From Symmachiella dynata (GTDB lineage Bacteria > Planctomycetota > Planctomycetia > Planctomycetales > Planctomycetaceae), in NCBI RefSeq assembly GCF_007747995.1, contig NZ_CP036276.1:812001-876000 (forward strand): a stretch of DNA of 64,000 nt, read 5' to 3'. Of this stretch, positions 1 through 7,690 are shown in pieces. The translations under genes were made by a program, and so were the position numbers. Position 1 is the first letter of the stretch. Each line of letters begins with the position of its first letter. The notes under the pieces are model-generated. The model was given only the letters and a program-made list of their open reading frames with translations, had not been told where the DNA came from and did not search any database.

Positions 1-1
1 C

Positions 2-742
2 CGGTTTCGCTACAAAAACAACGACATGGACGACCTGCGGCAACAATTGGATGCCGCTGCCGGCGCGCGGTATCGCATGATCGCCACCGACGGCGTCTTC
101 TCAATGGATGGTAAAATTGCCGACCTCAAGTCCATCTGCGACCTGGCCGATCAATCCGAGGCACTGGTGATGGTCGACGATTCTCACGCCGTCGGTTTTG
201 TCGGTGACGGCGGGCGGGGGACGCATGAAGCGTGCGGCGTGATGGACCGCGTCGACGTGATCACCGGCACGCTCGGCAAAGCGCTGGGCGGCGCATCAGG
301 CGGATTCACCTCGGGGCGCAAGGAAATCATTGACTGGTTGCGACAACGCTCGCGGCCCTATTTGTTCTCCAACTCCGTCGCCCCAGTGATCGTCGCCACC
401 TCGCTCAAAGTGCTGGAACTATTGCAATCGGGCGATGAGTTACGAACGCGGTTGCGCGAGAACAGCCAATTCTTCCGCGACGAAATGCAGCGACTCGGTT
501 TCGACCTCGTGCCGGGCAGCCATCCCATCATTCCCGTGATGCTGGGCGATGCCGTCTTGGCGCAAAACATGGCGGCGCAATTGATGAACGAAGGGGTCTA
601 CGTGATCGGGTTTTCCTTCCCGGTCGTCCCCCAAGGCAAAGCCCGCATCCGCACCCAAATGTCCGCCGCACATACCCGCGAAGACCTGGAAAAAGCAGTC
701 ACCGCCTTCGAAAAAGTCGGCCGGCAGTTGGGGGTGATTTGA
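2..742 (+). CDS. kbl: 2-amino-3-ketobutyrate CoA ligase (glycine C-acetyltransferase), 5' truncated by window edge
   Basis: PLP enzyme of the alpha-oxoamine synthase family that splits 2-amino-3-ketobutyrate with CoA into glycine and acetyl-CoA, the second step of threonine catabolism. The frame is open to the left edge (first full codon at 2), so only about the C-terminal 246 residues are present. Visible family features are [11 protein letters not shown] with the cofactor-binding Asp/His and [14 protein letters not shown], which holds the Lys that forms the Schiff base, followed by the C-terminal small domain. The next gene downstream is threonine dehydrogenase, the enzyme that makes its substrate, which settles Kbl over other oxoamine synthases such as BioF. 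The start codon lies outside the window. Confidence 0.95.
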   Translation, partial: RFRYKNNDMDDLRQQLDAAAGARYRMIATDGVFSMDGKIADLKSICDLADQSEALVMVDDSHAVGFVGDGGRGTHEACGVMDRVDVITGTLGKALGGASGGFTSGRKEIIDWLRQRSRPYLFSNSVAPVIVATSLKVLELLQSGDELRTRLRENSQFFRDEMQRLGFDLVPGSHPIIPVMLGDAVLAQNMAAQLMNEGVYVIGFSFPVVPQGKARIRTQMSAAHTREDLEKAVTAFEKVGRQLGVI

Positions 743-758
743 GCGCCGTGTGATTTTT

Positions 759-842
759 CACCACGGAGGCACGGAGTAGATAATTTGTAACTCGTTCCCA
801 AGCTCCGCTTGGGAACGCACTTTCGCGAAGCTCCGCTTTGCT
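759..842. repeat. Dispersed repeat: CCACGGAG motif plus GTTCCCAA palindrome (half copy)
   Basis: The kbl-tdh gap holds a CACGGAG-type motif (about 760-776) followed by a palindrome GTTCCCAAGCTC/CGCTTGGGAAC (794-815) and a GCGAAGCTCCGCTTTGC tail. The same palindrome and tail recur at 29360, 59559 and 61104; the CCACGGAG motif recurs near 1930, 17475 and 61040. Confidence 0.7.
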
Positions 843-902
843 GATTCACGTAGAGCAGGCTGTAACAGCCCCCGTAAAATTAACACCAGGATAGAACCCC
901 CC

Positions 903-1925
903 ATGAAAGCCCTCGTCAAAGCCAAGTCGGAACCGGGTCTGTGGATGCAGGATGTGCCGGTTCCCGAGTATGGGCCGAACGACCTGTTGATCCGCATCAC
1001 GCACACCGCCATTTGCGGGACCGATCTGCATATCTATCATTGGGACGATTGGGCGCAAAAGACCGTTCCGGTGCCGATGGTCACCGGGCATGAATATTGT
1101 GGCGTGATCGAAGCGGTCGGGGATCTCGTTGCCGACTTCAAACCGGGGGACCGCGTCTCCGGCGAAGGGCATATCACCTGCCGGCATTGTCGCAACTGCC
1201 GCGCCGGGCGACGGCATCTGTGCCGCAACACGCAAGGCGTCGGTGTGGATCGCCCCGGTTGTTTCGGCGAGTTCTTTTCGCTACCGGCGACCAACGGATT
1301 CAAAATTCCCGACGACATTCCTTCAGAAATCGCCACGATCCTCGACCCCTTCGGCAATGCCACGCACACCGCTCTGTCGCAAGACATGGTGGGCGAAGAC
1401 GCATTGATCACCGGAGCCGGCCCCATCGGTGTCATGGCCGCTGCCATCTGCCGGCATGTCGGCGCCCGACACGTCGTCGTCACCGACATCAACGAATACC
1501 GTCTCGACTTAGCCAAACGTCTCGGCGCAACCTACACACTCAATCCGCAAGAAAAGTCATTGCAAGAGGCAATGCAAGATTTGGGCATGCACGAGGGCTT
1601 CGACGTCGGCCTGGAAATGTCGGGCAGCCCGGTGGCGTTTCAATCAATGTTAGAAACCATGAACCACGGCGGCAGCGTCGCGTTGTTGGGCATCTTCCCC
1701 AAACCGATCGTCACCGATTGGAGCCAAGTGATCTTCAAGGGCCTGAAGCTGAAGGGCATCTACGGCCGTGAGATGTACGAAACGTGGTACAAGATGACCA
1801 CCATGCTACAAAGCGGCCTAGACATCACCGGCATCATCACCCACCGTTTCCAGGTCGACGATTACGAACTCGGTTTCCAAGCAATGGAGGAAGGCCGTTC
1901 AGGGAAGGTGATATTGGAGTGGTGA
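903..1925 (+). CDS. tdh: L-threonine 3-dehydrogenase
   Basis: Zinc-dependent medium-chain dehydrogenase/reductase oxidising L-threonine to 2-amino-3-ketobutyrate with NAD+. At 340 residues it has the usual length. The catalytic-zinc site is seen as Cys in [15 protein letters not shown] (about residue 38) and [12 protein letters not shown]; the structural-zinc loop is [15 protein letters not shown] with four cysteines; the Rossmann fold begins at [11 protein letters not shown]. These are the diagnostic Tdh features (E. coli Tdh is 341 residues). It follows kbl by 160 bp in the same direction; the gap carries a dispersed repeat, so co-transcription is likely but not shown. Confidence 0.95.
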   Translation: MKALVKAKSEPGLWMQDVPVPEYGPNDLLIRITHTAICGTDLHIYHWDDWAQKTVPVPMVTGHEYCGVIEAVGDLVADFKPGDRVSGEGHITCRHCRNCRAGRRHLCRNTQGVGVDRPGCFGEFFSLPATNGFKIPDDIPSEIATILDPFGNATHTALSQDMVGEDALITGAGPIGVMAAAICRHVGARHVVVTDINEYRLDLAKRLGATYTLNPQEKSLQEAMQDLGMHEGFDVGLEMSGSPVAFQSMLETMNHGGSVALLGIFPKPIVTDWSQVIFKGLKLKGIYGREMYETWYKMTTMLQSGLDITGIITHRFQVDDYELGFQAMEEGRSGKVILEW

Positions 1926-1929
1926 GGGT

Positions 1930-1999
1930 TCACCACGGAGCCACGGGGGACACGGAGACAAATGTAGGTTGCGTCGCGACGCACCTTTCTGTGTAGGGC
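1930..1999. repeat. Dispersed repeats: CCACGGAG motif and GCGTCGCGACGCACC palindrome
   Basis: A CACCACGGAG-type motif (1931-1957) is followed by TGTAGGTTGCGTCGCGACGC and ACCTTTCTGTGTAGG (1963-1997), a perfect inner palindrome TGCGTCGCGACGCA-like core. Almost the same block occurs at 9593-9625 downstream of another gene. Confidence 0.65.
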
Positions 2000-2088
2000 G
2001 AACGGTTTTCGGCACGAAATAAACGACGCACATAGTTGTCGACAGCCTCCCGCAAATCTATCTCGTAAAAACGTGCGGTATCGTTCAT
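1930..2088 (-). CDS. Possible small protein, divergent from the ankyrin gene
   Basis: A 52-codon minus-strand ORF starts at an ATG at 2088 that shares a CATG palindrome with the plus-strand ATG at 2087. A good Shine-Dalgarno (GGAGGG, 2093-2098 on the minus strand) sits 4 nt upstream of it, better than anything in front of the plus-strand gene. The first 35 residues (MNDTARFYEIDLREAVDNY onward) look like normal helical protein, but the last part is translated from the dispersed palindrome at 1963-1997. It may therefore be a gene fragment cut by repeat insertion. I do not recognise a family. Confidence 0.2.
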   Translation of the reverse strand: MNDTARFYEIDLREAVDNYVRRLFRAENRSPYTERCVATQPTFVSVSPVAPW

Positions 2089-2824
2089 GAGACCCTCCAT
2101 GGATGCTCGACCAAAATTCAACGAGTTGTGTCCGTTTTTTTACGGTTCGCTACGTACCCAGTTGCGCTACCCTCAGTTGGCCGAATTGTTTTGCAATCAC
2201 GATTGGAAGGTTGTTCAAGTCGAGCCTCTGACAATGTGGCCGCCCAATTATGAAGTATTCAATCAGTGGGCCAACCTGCTGATTAGTGACGAAAACCCAA
2301 TCATGTTGACAGGCCAAATTACTTCGATAGAAGTTGTTCTGCCGATGATTGAGGCCGTATTTGCTGGTACCGACGTCGAATACAGCTATGAATCGTCGCT
2401 GATTCATGACAATCTTGTCCATGAGGTTAGCTGTAAGAATACTTCTGCCATCAAGCGACTTTTGGCCTCAGGAGTGAACCTCAATCGGCGGGGGCGTTAT
2501 TCATTGTCAGCAATCGCTTGTGCGGCTGAAACAGATGAAACGGGCGAAATCATCCGACTTTTGGTGACTGCTGGCGCAGACGTGAACCTGCCGGATGCTC
2601 GTGGAACGACACCACTTTTTGTAGCCGTAGATGTCGCCATAGACGGGGCAATCCAAACAAATAAGCCAACATTTGATTGGTCGGCCGTCGCTGTGTTGCT
2701 GGAATCGGGCGCCGATCCGTACCTTAAAGACGGCCGGGGAAAGACCGTGTTCGATGTCGCTCGCGCCTACGGCCCGTATGCTGATACATCATTTCGCGCG
2801 TTCATGGAAACGCAAGGTCACTGA
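2087..2824 (+). CDS. Ankyrin-repeat protein
   Basis: Protein of about 245 residues. The N-terminal 110 residues are not recognised. From about residue 115 there are ankyrin-type repeats: AIKRLLASGVNLNRRGRYSL, EIIRLLVTAGADVNLPDARG followed by TTPLFVAVD, and VAVLLESGADPYLKDGRGKT. Such repeats mediate protein-protein contacts; no catalytic domain is visible and there is no signal peptide or membrane segment, so a cytoplasmic location is inferred. The start is uncertain: ATG at 2087 or 2099 are both in frame and neither has a clear ribosome-binding site. It converges with the minus-strand membrane gene, ending 9 bp from it. Confidence 0.75.
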   Translation: MRPSMDARPKFNELCPFFYGSLRTQLRYPQLAELFCNHDWKVVQVEPLTMWPPNYEVFNQWANLLISDENPIMLTGQITSIEVVLPMIEAVFAGTDVEYSYESSLIHDNLVHEVSCKNTSAIKRLLASGVNLNRRGRYSLSAIACAAETDETGEIIRLLVTAGADVNLPDARGTTPLFVAVDVAIDGAIQTNKPTFDWSAVAVLLESGADPYLKDGRGKTVFDVARAYGPYADTSFRAFMETQGH

Positions 2825-2832
2825 CTCCTCCG

Positions 2833-4143
2833 TCACCGCGACAACCAAGAAACCGCCTTACCCTCCAAAGCCGGTAATTGCGGGTCACGGACAAGCCGAT
2901 AAGTGAAGGCGCCCAGTAGATCGCCGCGCTGAACGCTGTGGCATTCCAGGCATTGGTTGATTGCCACGATCGGGCCGAGCATGCGGATGTCGTTGTGGTC
3001 TTGGTGCACGACCAATGTCTCGCCTGCGCGCAGTCGTGCCAGCGCAGCCGTCTCGAATTCATCGAGCGGCCGCGTCGGTGCTGTGCTCAATTCATCCATG
3101 CGGGGCAGGTTTTTCGATTCGTACACCCGCGGCGTGTCGTGTTTTAGCAGGCTGACCAGTTCCAGTTTCTCGATCAACCACCGCACCGACTTGTTGCTGT
3201 TGGTGAGTGGCTCGGGAAATTTGCGAAACGCGTGCGGTTGAAACCCGGTCACACGGAGGATTTGTTTTTCCGGAGGTTTGCCATTCCGTAAACTCTCGAC
3301 ATAGCCGAACCCAATCGGATCGGCAAAATCGGCCATGCCTTGCAGGTGGAATTGATCCAACTCCGACTTCTGGATCGGTAGATCGGGGGGATTGTTTTTG
3401 GCACGCGCGAATTGTTCGCGCGTTGGTTCTGATTTAGGCGATGGCTTGGGGATCGGAATCGGCACTGTTTCAGGGATTTCGATGGATTTCCTCGTTGCAG
3501 GTAAGCGTGGTACACGCATACGGCCGGCTCCATCCGCAGAAATGAATTCATGGACGAAACCCTGGTGGGCATCATTCAACGCAGGGCGATGCAAGGATGG
3601 TAGAGACCAATGCCGCTGCGCGAAATCGTTGTTACCCCAATTTCTTTCTTCGCCAACCAATTTGGATTCGATCTCGCTTAAATAAGTCGTGGGGAAAATC
3701 GCCGGCGAATCCTCATCATGATCCGTGTTTTCGATGTTCGGAAGGCGATTCTCGTAGGCTAGACGTTCCACCAACGAAACCTGTGGATACTCTGCACGCA
3801 GTGCCAAGCGTTCCCGGTACTCGGGAATGAACATCACCGCTGTGATTCCATAAGCGGCCGCCGTCGCTAGGAGTCCGAAGACCAATGTTCGTTTTGCTTG
3901 CCATTGCATGGAAGCTGCAATGATGGTGACGAAAAACAGCAGCAGCCAATTCCAGAACAACACCGGCGACCACGTAACTACCAATGTCCAAAAGAACGTC
4001 AGGAGCCCCCCGAACAGCAAATATCCGAAGGCCGCCCCGGCCCAATGAATACGCGCCGAAGCAATACAAAATGCAAGCAGGAGTGCCGAACAGACCAAGG
4101 CCCAACAGAGCCCCACCGGGATACTCGCCAGCACAGGAGTCAT
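2833..4143 (-). CDS. Membrane protein with C-terminal CxxCH motif
   Basis: 436-residue protein of unknown function. The first about 140 residues contain four to five hydrophobic segments (for example LVCSALLLAFCIASA, AFGYLLFGGLLTFFWTLVV, WNWLLLFFVTIIAAS, LVFGLLATAAAYGITAV). A long hydrophilic part follows with a Pro/Lys-rich linker (about 225-255). Near residue 400, in AINQCLECHSVQRGDLLGAF, there is a CxxCH heme c attachment motif. If the soluble part is periplasmic this would be a membrane-anchored monoheme cytochrome-like protein, but the rest does not look like a classical cytochrome c. It could instead be a CxxCH found in a sensor-type domain. No functionally informative neighbours. Confidence 0.7.
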   Translation of the reverse strand: MTPVLASIPVGLCWALVCSALLLAFCIASARIHWAGAAFGYLLFGGLLTFFWTLVVTWSPVLFWNWLLLFFVTIIAASMQWQAKRTLVFGLLATAAAYGITAVMFIPEYRERLALRAEYPQVSLVERLAYENRLPNIENTDHDEDSPAIFPTTYLSEIESKLVGEERNWGNNDFAQRHWSLPSLHRPALNDAHQGFVHEFISADGAGRMRVPRLPATRKSIEIPETVPIPIPKPSPKSEPTREQFARAKNNPPDLPIQKSELDQFHLQGMADFADPIGFGYVESLRNGKPPEKQILRVTGFQPHAFRKFPEPLTNSNKSVRWLIEKLELVSLLKHDTPRVYESKNLPRMDELSTAPTRPLDEFETAALARLRAGETLVVHQDHNDIRMLGPIVAINQCLECHSVQRGDLLGAFTYRLVRDPQLPALEGKAVSWLSR

Positions 4144-4498
4144 GAGCGTCTCTCCTCAAATCTGCGACTGTGGATTTCTTAGCAGAAACATCAACCGGTA
4201 TTGTAACAACCTGCTGCTTTCCCCTGCGAATAAACGTTGAAAACGTCGTCGAATTCATCAAAAATCTGGCCGTCATCAGTAGATCCTTTATCCAACGCCC
4301 TGGGGGCGGACTTTGTCCGTCCCCAGCCACCCATAAACCGCCACCCCGCCGCGGCCATTGAAGCAACCCCACCAAACCGGTATTCTCTCCCAAGACCGCC
4401 TAGGAACGGCCCCGGGAACGCCGGATCCCAATTCCTACAGCCTAAAGTCTATAGCTTAAAACCTTCACCACACCGCATATATCAAGGAAACTCCAACC
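4144..4498. other. Intergenic region between divergent genes
   Basis: Divergent promoter region of the CxxCH membrane protein and fabI; no gene seen. Bases about 4428-4465 (TTCCTACAGCCTAAAGTCTA and on) are a remnant of the right arm of the heptamer repeat family described at 5310-5634. No convincing -35/-10 pair identified. Confidence 0.5.
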
Positions 4499-5308
4499 AT
4501 GGGGATGTTTGACGGAAAAAAAGGAATGGTGTTTGGCATCGCCAATGATCATTCCATTGCTTGGGCGATTACCGAAAAATTACATGCTGAAGGGGCCGAG
4601 ATGGGGTTTACGCATATCCCCGATAAGGACCCCGCACGGCCTCGGATGGAGCGGCGTTTGCGTAAGCTGGTCGAGCCGATCGGCGCTAAGGTCATCATGC
4701 CTTGCGACGTGCAAAAAGAAGAAGACATCGACGCCGCCTTCGCAGCTGCCAAGGAGACGTTCGGCGAATTGGACTTCGTGCTGCACAGCATCGCCTATGC
4801 CCCGATGGACGACCTCAAGGGCTTGGTGGTCAATTGCAGCCGCGACGGTTTCAAATTGGCGATGGACATCAGTGCCTACAGCTTAATCGCCCTGGCCCAA
4901 CGCGCGCAACACATTCTTAAGCCGGGTGGCAGCATTTTGACGCTGACCTACCTGGGTGGCGAAAAAGTGATCCCCGGTTACAACATGATGGGCATCTGCA
5001 AAGCCGCCCTCGAAAGCACGACCGAATACCTCGCCAGCGAAATGGGGCCGATGGGAATTCGCGTGAATGCCATCAGCGCCGGTCCGCTGAAGACGCTGAG
5101 TTCCTCAGCGGTCGGCGAATTCGATTTGATGCTCAAGTTGTACGAAGACTTCTCGCCAATGCGACGCGGCGTGACTCCCGAAGAGGTCGGCAAGTCGGGG
5201 CTGTATCTGTTGAGCGACCTGGCGAGCGGCGTCACGGGCGAGACGCTGCACGTCGACGGTGGCTATCACATTATGGGTGGTCCGCCGGTTGAGTTGCAGG
5301 GGAAATGA
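4499..5308 (+). CDS. fabI: Enoyl-[acyl-carrier-protein] reductase (NADH)
   Basis: Reduces the trans-2-enoyl-ACP double bond in the last step of each fatty-acid elongation cycle. The 269 residues match FabI length (E. coli 262). Seen: the NADH-binding [10 protein letters not shown] turn (13-22) and the FabI-specific active-site run [20 protein letters not shown] with Tyr151, catalytic Tyr161 and Lys168 (Y-x6-K spacing typical of FabI, not the Y-x3-K of other SDR proteins). Gly-Gly near the C-terminus ([13 protein letters not shown]) follows. The ATG is preceded by AAGGAAACTCCAACC, giving a usable AGGA site. Monocistronic as far as visible; a dispersed-repeat block follows directly. Confidence 0.95.
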   Translation: MGMFDGKKGMVFGIANDHSIAWAITEKLHAEGAEMGFTHIPDKDPARPRMERRLRKLVEPIGAKVIMPCDVQKEEDIDAAFAAAKETFGELDFVLHSIAYAPMDDLKGLVVNCSRDGFKLAMDISAYSLIALAQRAQHILKPGGSILTLTYLGGEKVIPGYNMMGICKAALESTTEYLASEMGPMGIRVNAISAGPLKTLSSSAVGEFDLMLKLYEDFSPMRRGVTPEEVGKSGLYLLSDLASGVTGETLHVDGGYHIMGGPPVELQGK

Positions 5309-5309
5309 C

Positions 5310-5634
5310 GGAGTGGCCGGTGGCGAGTGGCCGGTGGCCAGAAGGAGTAGGCGGTAGACAGTAGGCAGTAGGCAGAGAAAAAATGGTGGGGGTGAGCGGT
5401 GTTTGGCTTTCGATGGCCGGATGATGTTTGCCTGTCAGCCCTATGGTCTTCGGACTACAGTCTACGGCCTCACGAAGTGGCCGGTGGCGAGTGGCCGGTG
5501 GCCAGGAAGAGTAGACAGTAGACAGAGAAGGGCTGGTGGGGGGCGGCGTTTGGGTATCGATCGCCCAATGACGTGCGGCTGCCAACCCTATGGTCTACAG
5601 CCTACAGCCTACGGCCTAACGAAGTGGCGAGTGG
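5310..5634. repeat. Two tandem MITE-like units built of 7-bp repeats in inverted arrangement
   Basis: Unit 1 is 5310-5470, unit 2 is 5471-5617, and a partial third left end runs to 5634. Each unit begins with (A/G)GTGGCC heptamers, continues with AGTAGGC/AGTAGAC heptamers, has a G-rich middle (GGTGGGGG), and ends with CCTATGGTCTACAGCCTACA and on, the inverse complement of the left heptamers. The two units share both ends and differ mostly in the middle. Related elements lie at 37111-37221, 41014-41141, and (with a gene inside) 46141-46659. No ORF is supported here. Confidence 0.8.
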
Positions 5635-5640
5635 AAATGA

Positions 5641-6057
5641 ATGGGGGGCGCTTGTTTCGCGATGCAAACTCCCTCACCGCAAATCATCGGTATTGCTGTC
5701 GTAGAATCAGCCGGCCGGTTTCTCGTCGGGCAGCGTGGTTCGGATGGGCCGTTGGCTGGTTATGATGAATTTCCCGGTGGGAAGTGTTGTGCGGATGAAA
5801 CGCCGGACGCTTGCGCCGTGAGGGAATGCGGTGAGGAGACCGGGTTGGCCGTTGAGGCGGTGGAATTGTTGTTGCGGCGGGAATTTGCCTACGCGCATGC
5901 GACGGTCGACCTGCATTTCTGGCGCTGCCGGCCGGTCGGTACAGCGGGTGATGAGCCACCCGAGCACGGTTTTCGTTGGGTCACAGCGGACGAATTAGCG
6001 ACGTTGCGATTTCCTGAGGCGAACGCTCCGCTGCTGGAATTGTTACGGTCGCTATGA
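5641..6057 (+). CDS. Nudix (MutT-type) hydrolase
   Basis: 138-residue NUDIX pyrophosphohydrolase. The Nudix box is complete: G-x5-E-x7-RE-x-x-EE-x-G-L is seen as GKCCADE...RECGEETGL at about residues 44-66, carrying the metal-binding glutamates. Substrate is not decidable; the short single-domain form and the C-terminal HGFRWVTADEL are like MutT/8-oxo-dGTP or NTP hydrolases. The ATG at 5641 follows the repeat block almost directly; the in-frame ATG at 5662 (MQTPSPQIIGIAVVES) starts closer to the conserved fold and may be the true start. Confidence 0.88.
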   Translation: MGGACFAMQTPSPQIIGIAVVESAGRFLVGQRGSDGPLAGYDEFPGGKCCADETPDACAVRECGEETGLAVEAVELLLRREFAYAHATVDLHFWRCRPVGTAGDEPPEHGFRWVTADELATLRFPEANAPLLELLRSL

Positions 6058-6242
6058 ACGTCGTAACTCTCCTCGGATTTTCGCCGAAAACGTCGGACCA
6101 ACTGGTTTGGGATGCTATGCTATCAGCAACACCGGCCTGAACTTGCGGCCGATCGCAGGCAAACCCTCGAACACAGACCATTCCAGCTCAACCGGCACCA
6201 GAACCCCAGCCGGCCTTAGCGATGCAGACTATTGGAGATTTG

Positions 6243-7571
6243 ATGACCAGCAGCACCCCAGCGCGGATCAGCATTTTCGGACTCGGTTATGTCGGGTGTG
6301 TCTCAGCTACGAATTTGGCAGCTGCGGGCAACACCGTGATCGGTGTCGAGTTGGTGCCGGAAAAAGTGGATGCGATCAACTCCGGCAGCGTACCGCTCTT
6401 CGAACCCGGCTTGGCCGAGTTGGCCGCCTTGCAGGTTGAAGAAAAACGTCTCAGCGCCACCGCCGACACGACCGCCGGGATTTTGGCGACCGATATTTCG
6501 TTCGTCTGCGTCGGCACGCCCAGTTTGCCCAGCGAGAAAATTGACCTCTCCGCCATCGAAGCGGTCTGTCGTGATATTGGAAAAGCCATCGCGCAAAAAG
6601 CGACGCGGCATGTAGTGATCATCCGCTCGACTGTGCTGCCGGGCACCTGTGATCGCTGTGTCGAAGTCATCGCCGAAGCCAGCGGCAAAAGTTGTCCTGA
6701 AGATTTCGCCGTGGTGAGCAATCCTGAATTTCTGCGGGAAGGAACAGCGCTGAAGGATTACGAACATCCCCCCTTTACAGTCGTCGGTGCTTCGCGTCCC
6801 GAAGACGCGCAAATCGTGGGCGACCTGTATGCCCACATCGACGCGCCGCTGTTTCTCACCGACCTGCGCACAGCCGAGACGATCAAGTACGCCTGCAACT
6901 TGTTCCACGCGACCAAGGTCTGTTTCGCTAATGAGATTGGCCGCATCTGCAAATCGCTGGAAGTCGACAGTCATGCGGTGATGGAGATCTTTTGTGCGGA
7001 CGACAAATTGAACCTCTCACCATATTACCTGAAACCGGGTTATGCGTTCGGCGGTTCCTGTTTGCCCAAAGACCTGCGAGCCATCATGGCTCTTTCCCGC
7101 GAACATCATGTCGCGCTGCCGATGTTGGAACGGATTTTGGAATCGAATCGTCAACAGGTCGAGTTGGCGATCAAAACGGTGCTCGCCACCGGCAAACAAA
7201 AAATTGGCATGTTGGGATTCAGCTTCAAACCCGACACCGACGACCTCCGCGAAAGCCCGCACGTCGCCTTGGCTGAAGCGTTGATTGGTCGCGGCAAAAA
7301 CGTGATGATTTTCGACCCGCACATCCAGACGTCACGGCTGATGGGATCGAACCGCAAATTTATTGATGAAAAAATCAGCCACGTCTCGGAGCTGATGGTC
7401 GGCAGTCTTGATGAGGTGATCGAGAGCAGCGAATGCATCGTGATCGGCAATAAGGACGCCCATTACAACGGCATTTTAGACCGTGTCCGCGACGATCAGA
7501 TCGTGATCGATTTGGTGCGGATTGATAAGGAGCGGACCTCTGCGGACGGTTACCACGGACTTTCCTGGTAA
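6243..7571 (+). CDS. GDP-mannose 6-dehydrogenase / UDP-glucose 6-dehydrogenase family
   Basis: NAD-dependent four-electron oxidation of a nucleotide sugar to its uronic acid. Seen: N-terminal Rossmann GLGYVG (13-18), VVSNPEFLREGTAL, the central helix region with KYACNLFHATKVCFANEIG, and the catalytic cysteine in FGGSCLPKDLRA (about Cys273), then the C-terminal nucleotide-sugar domain with LGFSFKPDTDDLRESPHV. The pattern is closest to AlgD-type GDP-mannose dehydrogenases, consistent with a mannose-1-phosphate guanylyltransferase gene 17 kb away; UDP-glucose cannot be excluded. I chose ATG 6243 because GGAG (6234-6237) lies 5 nt upstream; the ATG at 6222 lacks such a site. Confidence 0.88.
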   Translation: MTSSTPARISIFGLGYVGCVSATNLAAAGNTVIGVELVPEKVDAINSGSVPLFEPGLAELAALQVEEKRLSATADTTAGILATDISFVCVGTPSLPSEKIDLSAIEAVCRDIGKAIAQKATRHVVIIRSTVLPGTCDRCVEVIAEASGKSCPEDFAVVSNPEFLREGTALKDYEHPPFTVVGASRPEDAQIVGDLYAHIDAPLFLTDLRTAETIKYACNLFHATKVCFANEIGRICKSLEVDSHAVMEIFCADDKLNLSPYYLKPGYAFGGSCLPKDLRAIMALSREHHVALPMLERILESNRQQVELAIKTVLATGKQKIGMLGFSFKPDTDDLRESPHVALAEALIGRGKNVMIFDPHIQTSRLMGSNRKFIDEKISHVSELMVGSLDEVIESSECIVIGNKDAHYNGILDRVRDDQIVIDLVRIDKERTSADGYHGLSW

Positions 7572-7690
7572 TGCCGAACTCTCCGGTTGGCTGCGAAATA
7601 CGCCGGATTGTGCTTGACCGTTTGATTTCAAAGTGCGAAGCTCGCATTCGTTGGTAAAAGCGTTTCTCCTTTATCACCGAAAGGCGGGCC

